DNA of 64,000 nt from positions 41,806,368 to 41,870,367 of the forward strand of contig CM055106.1 in the NCBI GenBank assembly GCA_029204225.1. The letters are read 5' to 3'. The notes beneath the pieces are model-generated. The model saw only the letters and a program-made list of their open reading frames with translations. It did not search any database and was not told the origin of the DNA. Shown here one piece after another: positions 55,801-64,000 of the stretch (within the stretch, counting starts at the first letter, position 1; each line of letters starts with the position of its first letter). The position numbers and the translations under genes are program-made. The DNA comes from Diphasiastrum complanatum (lineage: Eukaryota > Streptophyta > Lycopodiopsida > Lycopodiales > Lycopodiaceae).

Positions 55801-58800
55801 GCGTGAGTTTCTATCTGACGGGAAGGCCCAATACTAACAAAGAAGTGAAAGACAACCAGCTTTGACAAGTTACAAATGGAGGAAAAAAACAAGAAATCTA
55901 AATCTCACTCCATTTCTCATATGTACAATTAATCATCTTGACAACACCAAGTATTGAAATATAAAAAATTAAACCATTAATGCTCAATAGTTTGAACTTT
56001 ATTCACAACTTCCCTGTAGCCTTCATAGAGGAACAAAACAATTGAATTGGTACAATAATGAGAAGATCTATATACATAAGAGATGACCCTTTCATATTTA
56101 ACTAAAACAGAAAGACGAGGCACACATGTTATGTTACAGCTTAGAAACCCGTTCCGATCCTTTTGGGTCGGAACGTACTGTACGTTCCGTACAATACGTT
56201 CCGGAACATACTGGGTCGGAACGTTACAGGTGATCTTTTCTACTTTAGATGAACTGTGCAACTTGTATCCACAAGATTTCCCACCATTCATTGGAACAAA
56301 GGACCATCTAGGCAATATATAAAATATCCAGAAGAAACAGCCAAGAACAAAATGTTCACTTCTATAAACACAACACCTTTCCTTTTTTGTATGTCTCGAT
56401 AAAAGCCCAACTGCAAAAAACCTTAATCGATTTTTCAAACTTTGCATCATTTTTACTAAAGCTCATTACTAAACAATAGTATGGGCAAGCTATTCCACAC
56501 AAAATCAAAATCTTTCAGATTAGACTTGATGTGCAAAACTCAATGAAGCCAAAGGCTAAGTTTTTCCATATGAGGAGCTAGAAGACTTTATTAGCTCTAA
56601 AATTGCAGCAAAAATTACTTGAAATACAGCTAAAATTCGCATAAACATCTATATCCTTGGCATAATTGCATGTTTTCTATTGGAATGTGTTCTGGAATGC
56701 AATCCGGAAAGTGATCTGGGAAACCCATTAGGGTTCTCGAATGTGCATTAAGATTTTATTCTTCTGTTTTTTTCCAAAAAGAAACAGATTACTACTGTTT
56801 TTTTTTTGTTTCCTCGCAGTCACTTTTTTTTTAAGCAGTCTAATTTTTTTATTTCCAGCCGCTATTTAGGGTTTTTTTGTTATGTATTTATTGTTTTATT
56901 TTATTTTCAAAAATGGCGTTCCACTGCAACTATGATCCTTGAATAGGTTATCCAGATCCATTGTTAATTCAAAACTACGTTGCACCAGAACGGCGTTCCG
57001 GGACAACACATTCTGGAATGGAGTGTTCCAGAACATTACATTGCAGAACCCCGGAATGTGGAGAGAGGAATAGGAGCCCAAATAGCTTGTGTGAGCACTC
57101 CATGTGAAGGCATGATGCGTGGAAGGTGATTGTAGACCATAGAAGAGGACAAGAGTGACTGTGGAGATTTGCAAGTAAAGAAACTTCTTGAAGCTTTTTT
57201 TCACCCTTTTTTCTTTGCTTTGTTTGGAGGCTGATTCCTGTTGCTAGGATTGGCTGTAGGGTTGCTAGGGAGAGAGTGATTGCACGTTCCCAAGCTTCTA
57301 TTTGCATAGGCAGTCACCTTGAGCAATCATGTGGTTGATGTGCATGAGGCCCTTTTGTATAATTTTTTCTAGGTGTAGGGTTTAGAGTTTCATGGTTAGG
57401 GTAGGTCTCAGGGTTCCCTTGGCATTATGGTTTAGGTCTTAAGCAGCTTTAGGGTAGTAAGAGATTCGAGCGGACAGTTATGAATTCATCATTTTGGGAT
57501 GAGGCTCGATCCATTGTGGTGGGCCTATAGCCTATCTACACTGTTCTGCGCCTTACAGATCGAGAGGGCTACACATTGGGCCTCTTGTACGAATTCATGG
57601 ATAGGTTGGGCGAGCAGTTGAGCCTTTGCACGACCATTAGCCCAGAGAGGTATATCGCGATTCGCTGAAGCCTGACGCTTATTACTTAAGCCTTACTAGC
57701 TAGTAGTTACTAGTACGTAGTTGGTACTAAGTTCTAACTTGAAACTTCTAAGTTGTAACTTGTAACTAATGTTTGAAATTTGAATCATGTTTGAAATCAT
57801 TCTAATTTCCCGGCTCCTTTGGCAGAGCATGTGGGAGTGGTTTCAAAAGCCCCTACATACCATGGCCCACATACTCCATCCACTTTGGAGGAATGAGGAG
57901 CAGTTCACAGATAGGGAGCTCAGGGATGGCTGGAATGTCTATATCTCCCGAGTTTATCCTGATGTACTTGAGCAGGCTAACCTGCTGGATGAGCTCCAGA
58001 TTTTCAGGCAGGAGACCTTGGAGTTCTGCACTGGCCCGGCGCTTTTGAGAGACGGTAGTAAACTGACCATGGTCCACCGTCCATTTAAGTTTTAACATTA
58101 CAGTTTAAACTTGAAATTTCACATTTTACTGCACAATTACTCAATCATATTGTTGGAACTTGGTTGCAACTTGCTAGTACTAACTGCCCCTTGAACTGTG
58201 ACTCAGGCTAGCTGCATCCCGTGTCATGGTGGTCGAAGTTTGGGGTTGATGTCCATTCCCTAATTCACACGAAGAAGAGGAATCGACTCTCCTCTGCACA
58301 GTTGGAGAGGTTGGTGTACGTACACGCCAACCTGAGACTTTTGGGTAGACTCCAAACCACCCCAGAGCCTATCCAAGTAAGCCATAAATTATAATTTCTA
58401 ACACGTTATCCCAGTTGGCAGTTCGTACATACTAAATAGATCAACCATTATAGTAAATTGTAGCTAAATTTTAACTTTTGTCAGCCCTTATAGTTTTTGA
58501 CTCCTGATTTCAATGTGCATTGTGACATGTGCATCAGTTAATTCTGATAAGATCGATGTGGCAAAGGTTCCAGAGTTGCCACCGAGAGACCAGGCAGAGG
58601 AGGACGTGTATGCATTCCTCCATGAGGAGGCTATGCAGAGTGCAGGTGAGAAATTAGGATTTAGCTCTAGCCTCTAGGCTCTTAGAAGTTAGTACTTGCT
58701 ATCAAGGTTGACAACTCGTTGCATGTGCTAGGCTTTTGACTTGTCACTTCAGGCTTGCCGCTTGTCAGTTCAAAGTTGACAGTGTGTCACTTGTCTAAGG

Positions 58801-61800
58801 TCTTGAATTAGATTTTCGAAGTTTGAACTAATTATTGTAATTTACTAATTTGCAGACAATAATACGTTTGTCCCTCCTTGTGTGCAGGACCTGTCACTCG
58901 AGCAGAGCACAGGAGGAGGGCAAGAGAGGGTAGGAGCTCCTGTGCTCACAGCCCTGAGGCGACGACGAGTCTGAGTCTAAGGCATCGTCAGGGTCAAAGT
59001 CCTCAGAGGAGGAGTATGTGGATGAGGAGTCCGAGGAGAGTGGGGATGAGGATGAAGGGCATCATACCTCTGCCTCCGATGAGGATTTCGCAGCTGCCAC
59101 TCGAGAGACCACAGTAGGCTCCACAGCACCAGTGAGTAGGAGATTCAGGCGTAGGAGAGCTGAGAGTGCTCATTGTACGTTGTAGATTGTAGTCTGTAGA
59201 TGTCACTAGATGAGCATTGACTCTTGAGCTGTTTACACATCATGATTTATCATCAGAGCTGAGACATGTGACATGTCGCATGTGGCATTACATTGGTGAC
59301 CGGACTCATGAGGCACCTAGCATATGTATTTACAGTTTATTATTATGTTATGAAATTTGAATCATGATATATTATGGATTCTCATTTGAAATGTCTGATT
59401 CCTGAAGTTAACTGTAGTCTGTTAGTCGATTATCTAATTACTAATTAGAATTTAGGAATATCAGGATTCAGGATTCAGGATTCAGTAGTTAGTTACTAAT
59501 GGTTTTACAATTTTGATTGGTATTTAACGTATTATATTAGTAGTTACCACTTACATATAGAATGTTGAATGTTGAATGTTCATTGTTGAATGATGAATGA
59601 TGAATCTAAGTTTCAACTTTCTAACCTAATTTTTTTTGGCTTTAGCCTTTCTCAAACAGTCATAACCTTCTTGTTTATTCTTTTGAACTCACCTAAGCAA
59701 TACTCACCTTCGTTGTTCCTTCTGATCCTTGCAACCTTTAGCTTGTCTCTGTAACCATTGCCTTGGATTACTAAAAGTTCTCAAAAACGTAAGATTTGAC
59801 CAAATCAACAAAAAGCTTGCAAAAATAGTCATCTCCAATCAGGACGGAGAACTGCACACCTCCAACAATCGTGCCTACAATGGCCCACGCACATCAAAAT
59901 GGATTAGCTTTAGCACCCTGTAAACACAACCTACTGAATATCTAATAGGCAACCTCCATTGCTTGCTTTGGATGCATGCAACACAGATCAACTTTTGCTC
60001 AAAGGGCCACTGTTTTGGACAACCCCTATAGACATTCTTTGTCCTCATTTGAGTCTCCCTCCACTAACGTTGTGAATAGAAAATTCTCTTCTACTTGGTT
60101 TGCTTCCTCTTCTCGTTTTCTTGTCGGCAAGTCTTTTCCTACACTTGAGGCAGATTAGTCAAGCTCCTTGTAGTAACAACTTGCTCATGTCTCTCTACCC
60201 CTATGCATGCTTGTGCTTCTTAGTCCCCTCCTTGGCAACATTCCCTTATTCTTCCTCGTCCTCTTGGTTGGGCAATTTTCCTTTCCCAACATTTTAATAA
60301 ACTCATCCATATTGTGGAGTATCCCCTTGCCCCTAGAGCATGGAAGTTTTCCTTGGCTCCTTGAAGTTCCTCAAACCATTGCATTGTCAGATCTCCATCT
60401 CCCTTTACCACATTCAATCCCTCAGGTTCGCTTAGCATTCTCTCTTCCCTATAAGTATCTTCCATAGATCGTAGCCTTCAAACTTCTCTAGAACTTGTGC
60501 ATCATAGCTAGAGTTATTCATTGCCACCTTCCCTTTCACCTCAACAACAAGCTCCCTTTTCTAAGAACGAAGACATGTGCCAATTAACTTGTAACAGTCA
60601 TTGTTCAAGGAACATCGGCCCATAGGCTATTCAAAAAAAAAATGACAATCACTTGCTCAAATGCACTAAGCGGGGTTTCAAATGGAAAGGGGGTTAAGTG
60701 GAGAGGACCTAGAGTTTTCCTCTCTAGACAGTTGAGGTCATTACCTCAAGTGGCCTAAGGTGGCACTTACCGCTAGGTGGCATCCTATGTGGCAAGAATG
60801 GATGCCAACATGGGGTAACTCCACTTCTGGGGGAGGTCCAAAAATAGATCACTTGCCCTTACTTGCAAAAAGGGGCCTTGTGTGAAAGCCTTATGCTACT
60901 ACTAATGTGGCGGATAAGTGTGGAGGAGTAAGTCCATTTTTTGAAATGCACTTAACCCCCTTCCATGTAGACCACATTAAACAATTGTACAAAGAGTCAT
61001 GAAAGCAACACAAGAAAGACTCAAAAAGTTTATAAGAACAAGAACCATAAACCTGAACGCATAGCTCTACAAGAACATTGCGAACTACCAATGTGGTGCC
61101 ATGGCGAATAAATCTCTACATACAAGAGCTGCAAACTAAGATCAAGAACCGGGCAATGAACCACAGATCATGACTTACAAGACAGGACAAAAGAGGTTAT
61201 TTGGCTACTCAATTGAGAGTTAAGATCTGCACATGTGCCACCACATGGGTGACATGTTGCTTACTCCCAATAGTTTCAACGCGACTAATAAGAGTCAAGT
61301 TCTAATGTTATCTCTCATAACAGTGTTTCCAATCATTTTCTGCAGTTCTCAGAGCTGGAATCTATCTTCGCTTCATTCTTTGAAGCTCTCTATATGTTAC
61401 GTTTTGTATCCCACTGGAAATCCAGGCATTAAAAGTGGATACTCCGTTAACCAAAGCAAACGAATGTCGGTTTTCGCACGGAAGCCATCAACAAAGGAAA
61501 ATACTATCTAAGCAATATATAAGATTGCGTGTGATTCCTTTTCAGACATTATCAGAAGACTGCAGAAACAAGTCGTTTTCTAGATTTAAATTGTTCGCAA
61601 CCCCTATCTTATTAAGTCAAAAAATGGTATCCTCAACAAGAGAAAAAATAAGACAGAATAATCTGCGATTTGCCAAAAAGTTTCTCCCAGCAGTTGCTAA
61701 AGCACAGAAAAGGAGTCTTACGAAGTGCTGGGACTGATCGTCCAGAGGCTTAGGCCCTCAATAGAATGCCCAATAATGCTGGAAACTGGCGTGCTCAGCT

Positions 61801-62113
61801 TGCCTTCTAGATCCAATTCCCCTGATTCATCCTCCTCGGAAACATGAATAAGAACATCTAGGACACTCACCATTCCTATGTACTGCTTCCTTACTCCGCC
61901 CGTGGACTTGTCTGACTCCACGATCATAGACCCACCAGCTCCGATCCACTGCCCAGGCGGTGCAGCCACTGGCACCGCAACAACATCGTTGGCTAACAAC
62001 ACATTGAGGGTGTCGCCCACAGTGGCTGTGCAAGGCACCTCGATCAGCCTGCGCTTATTCTGCACCAACTGCTGCACCGTCGCATTTCGTAGCACATCCT
62101 TATCCATCTCCAT
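52854..62113 (-). CDS. CBS-domain protein, SnRK1 gamma-like (PV42/CBSX type), three coding exons
   Basis: Exon 1 62113-61722, exon 2 54326-53981 and exon 3 53198-52854 join in phase to 360 residues. Splice sites: donor TTC/GTAAGA, acceptor CAACAG/GATAT, donor TCT/GTAAGT, acceptor CTTGCAG/GGC. Exon 1 gives the first CBS unit (TVGDTLNVLLANDVVAVPVA, IGMVSVLDVLIHV). Exon 2 gives the second (IYEALEPMSKGIHRALVPIE) and the third (MKVMDAVKCMRNASLNAVAI). Exon 3 finishes the third (KLVGTFSASDLRGC) and gives the fourth (TSLEEVISNALERHIRRIWV, LEGLVALSDILRAVRE). Four CBS motifs make two Bateman modules that bind adenine nucleotides. Plant relatives act with SnRK1-type kinases. No targeting signal is seen. 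Intron 1 is 7.4 kb and carries a transposon. The leader is GA-rich and the promoter has ACGTG elements. Confidence 0.88.
53199..53980 (-). other. Intron 2 of the CBS gene
   Basis: 782 bp, GT...AG, AT-rich, nothing further seen. An alternative acceptor (CTTTCAG/GAAG) 27 bp upstream of the chosen one would bring a stop into frame. Confidence 0.75.
54327..57477. other. Intron 1 of the CBS gene, 3' part
   Basis: No coding sequence is recognised. It contains two clusters of CGTTCCG/CGGAACG motifs (listed separately) and diverged GGAATG/GTTCC motifs at 56690-56720 and 56915-57060, upstream of the hAT remnant. Confidence 0.5.
55049..56226. mobile_element. Possible small DNA transposon bounded by CGTTCCGA motifs
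   Basis: The left cluster (55049-55092) has cCGTTCCGAac and CCGTTCCGTACCGAACG. The right cluster (56148-56226) has CCCGTTCCGATCC, GGGTCGGAACG, the perfect palindrome GTTCCGGAAC and a second GGGTCGGAACG. The outer motifs are mutually inverted, as in terminal or subterminal repeats of a non-autonomous element. No target duplication was confirmed. Confidence 0.3.
57478..59185 (+). pseudogene. hAT-family transposase remnant inside intron 1
   Basis: Plus strand, opposite to the host gene. 57490-57650: SFWDEARSIVVGL, then PIYTVLRLTDREGYTLGLLY and EFMDRLGEQLS (one stop). 57826-58095: SMWEWFQKPLHTMAHILHPL ... DELQIFRQETLEFCTG. 58207-58375: the hAT dimerisation C-terminus WWSKFGVDVHSLIHTKKRNR and LERLVYVHANLRLL. 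58552-58645: VAKVPELPPRDQAEEDVYAF. 58888-59185: an Arg-rich then Asp/Glu/Ser-rich tail that needs a frame change near 58970. GT/AG-like borders suggest a multi-exon gene. The N-terminal BED finger and catalytic part are missing. hAT transposases cut and paste DNA. Confidence 0.75.
59186..61721. other. Intron 1 of the CBS gene, 5' part
   Basis: AT-rich and non-coding in all frames. Short direct repeats such as aggattcaggattcagg (59465) and gaatgttgaatgttcattg (59565) occur. No element ends matching the hAT remnant were found. Confidence 0.5.
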
Positions 62114-62173
62114 TCAATCCGATCCAATTACCCTCCCTCTCTCCCTCTCTCTCTCTCGCTTTCTCTCGCTCGA

Positions 62174-62210
<37 letters not shown>

Positions 62211-62245
62211 CGCTCGCTCTCTCCTCTCTCTCTCTTTCCTCTGGC
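62114..62245 (-). repeat. GA-rich 5' leader of the CBS gene
   Basis: On the plus strand it is CT runs with GCTC/TCGC interruptions (62135-62240), so the transcript would carry a GA-rich leader. It lies between the ATG and the promoter elements. Confidence 0.8.
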
Positions 62246-62344
62246 GCTAGCTCTTCTGTCCGTTTCCCTTGGCCCGATGGCACTCTCTGTTTTTACAGCG
62301 GGGTCCGGCGCCCTTGGATGCTAGCTAGCCACGAGTCACATCTG

Positions 62345-62758
62345 CCACGTGTACGATTTGGAATAGAGTCATTTGTAAGACGTGGCATGATCTGAACGTC
62401 TCATAAAATATCTAACGGTAGTGGGCTTAAAATGTCATTTCGTCGAGGGGCCTCGATAACTCCTTCCACCTCACCGCGTGACACTTGGACTTTTAACATT
62501 AGAACGACACGTGTCCCCGTATGGTGTGAGGACTTTATTTTCATGTCTTTTTGAGGCCAGTTCGACTCCAATGAATTAAAAATTATAACTAAAATGTCAT
62601 TTTGTGATTGAACCATGTTTTTAGGGTACACTTTTCTATTTTATTTGGGGGATTGGGAAATGGGTTGGCCCATGAGGCCCTTCTCTTAGAGAAGGGCTTT
62701 TAGTCAAGGGCAGCAGCTCTAGGTGAAAGGGTTGAGGAGGTAGATCTTTCTTCACGTG
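62345..62758 (-). promoter_or_regulatory. ACGTG-element cluster upstream of the CBS gene
   Basis: cCACGTGt at 62345-62352, gACGTGGCa at 62378-62386, the palindrome GACACGTGTC at 62506-62515, and tCACGTGa at 62752-62759. These match G-box/ABRE cores bound by bZIP and bHLH factors, and lie about 230-650 bp upstream of the ATG. Function is inferred from motif identity. Confidence 0.5.
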
Positions 62759-62759
62759 A

Positions 62760-63180
62760 AAACACTTTTTATTAAACTGTTTTACATGCACTTCCAACTG
62801 AGGAGGTAGTCTGAGGCGAAAGGGCCAAGGCGGCATACTTTCCTCAACATGGAAACACCTTTTACTTCTTTTTTTGGCTTTAAATTTATCACATGCACAT
62901 TCTTAGCAAAAGTTGCATATAAACAAAAGATAAAAAGAGATTAGAGAGAATGACCCAACGTGAATAAAATGTGTGATTATGGGTTTTGTTTTTTCCCGAG
63001 GGTGTAAAAATTACAGCAAATAAGGATCCTAAAACACTTGAAATGATGAGGAAAACAATAGATTATGATTTCATAAGATTAGCACAAGTTGAACCATCAA
63101 AATCCATCAAAAACCTATGCTTGAACCTCGCTAAATGGCCCAAATCCTTGAAGAAGGCTTCACACGTGTGAAAGTACGGC
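62760..63180. other. Intergenic sequence
   Basis: It includes a diverged repeat of the block gaggaggtag...gaaaggg (62727 and 62800 onward). No gene is recognised. Confidence 0.4.
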
Positions 63181-63685
63181 CTCCCACAGTCTGAGTACTG
63201 TACACCAGACCTACATTCAATCCTATAATCATTAGTAATCACAAGTACTCAAACAATTATGAACATAGAGAGCAATTGCACCATTATGAGAGAAAAAAAC
63301 ATGAAATTGCTTGATTGATTTTGGTGAGATATCATCACCTATATATACATGATCCATCACGGTTTTGGGCAGGTATGAGTAGCCCTAAACTTATCCCTAA
63401 TGCTAATTTTGGTGGATCTTTCAGCCCTACCAAGTTAGGGTTGGAATCTTGGAGATCCCTCAACAATGCAAAAATTACCAAAAATAGCTCCTATTTTTTC
63501 TCCCTTGTATCTAAGCATAATTTGGACTCATTCCAAAGGTTCTAACACTTAGGTCTACTTGAGAACATCCTTATGAATGGAATCCTATGCTATTTGGCAC
63601 GTGTGACAAGCCACATCATGACCATCTAACTATTTACAAGTCATATGACCAAAACTATTCAAGCTAGAATTGTGAATTTTTAACA
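63181..63685 (-). repeat. 3' LTR of a minus-strand copia, left limit uncertain
   Basis: The right end is fixed at 63685 (minus strand TGTTAAAAATTC) next to a polypurine tract (minus-strand GTGAGGAGGAG). A TATATATA stretch at 63338-63348 fits an LTR promoter. The left end is not determined and may lie beyond 63181. Confidence 0.5.
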
Positions 63686-63699
63686 CTCCTCCTCACTAT

Positions 63700-63990
63700 C
63701 TAGCTTGGTTCAATCATTGCTTTACTAATCACTCCAAGTGATGATCTTAACTTCATAAAAGGTGTCTTTTGAAGTGGTTTAGTAAGTAGATCAGCTACAC
63801 ATTCATTGCTTGGAACATGCTCCAAAGCAATCTCCTTGGCTTGCACCATTTCTCTCACAAAGTGATGACATATCTCAATGTGCTTAGATCTTGCATGGAA
63901 GATTGGGTTAGATGCAAGGTGTTGGGCTGATATATTGTCATTGTAGATGATTGGTGCCTCCTCTGAATCCATGATCTTTAGTTCCACCAA
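63700..63990 (-). pseudogene. Copia RNase H C-terminal part, runs off the window
   Basis: Minus-strand frame: APIIYNDNISAQHLASNPIF, HARSKHIEICHHFVREMVQA, ECVADLLTKPLQKTPF, ending VISKAMIEPS. It is open to the window edge, so this copy may be less decayed than the others. The remainder of pol would lie beyond 64000. Confidence 0.85.
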
Positions 63991-64000
63991 TAATCTCTTG

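Noticed and set aside
60207-60467. Plus-strand 86-codon frame rich in Leu and Pro in CBS intron 1
   Set aside because: No domain, no splice context and opposite strand to the host gene. Composition is that of CT-rich intronic DNA.

Overview
This is a nuclear segment from a land plant with a large, repeat-laden genome. It is AT-rich and holds three recognisable host genes in 64 kb. One of them is split by a 7.4-kb intron, and most of the remaining recognisable content is decayed, truncated and nested LTR retrotransposons. The tRNA-Met and tRNA-Asp primer sites, the MAKR-like gene and the plant-type SnRK1-gamma-like gene all point to a vascular plant. The low gene density and long intron would suit a gymnosperm or fern, but I cannot name the species from sequence alone.

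Layout. 0-2.8 kb: a plus-strand gene, probably decayed, with an N-terminal domain resembling the 'putative plant transposon protein' class and a coiled-coil tail broken by small duplications. 4.1-7.8 kb: minus-strand Ty3/gypsy remnant (one LTR, tRNA-Asp primer site, gag with an Asp/Ser/Glu minisatellite, zinc knuckles, protease end). 7.9-11.7 kb: minus-strand Ty1/copia element with a 5-bp target duplication and large internal deletions. 14.1-15.4 kb: MAKR/BKI1-like regulator gene. 16.5-16.9 kb: a lone copia integrase fragment. 16.9-25.5 kb: composite copia structure with three LTRs in direct order, flanked by a 5-bp target duplication and containing an opposite-strand nested copia; its LTRs carry a variable-copy tandem array full of dyads. 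29.8-31.3 kb: three copia fragments in mixed orientation. 31.6-33.1 kb: intact single-exon 6-phosphogluconate dehydrogenase with a peroxisomal-type C-terminus. 36-48 kb: more copia remnants on both strands. 48.3-51.0 kb: a second gypsy remnant. 52.9-62.1 kb: minus-strand CBS-domain gene of three coding exons, whose first intron hosts a plus-strand hAT transposase remnant. The right edge holds the 3' end of another copia.

How it works together. The host genes are independent loci: cytosolic/peroxisomal oxidative pentose phosphate metabolism, receptor-kinase regulation at the membrane, and energy or ABA-linked SnRK1-type signalling. The mobile elements show insertion, nesting, ectopic exchange and internal deletion. 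No prokaryotic-type system, CRISPR array, rRNA or tRNA gene was found. The most unusual items are the dyad-rich expandable array inside the copia LTRs, the three-LTR composite whose two copies share one reverse-transcriptase deletion junction, and the SRM tail on the 6PGDH.
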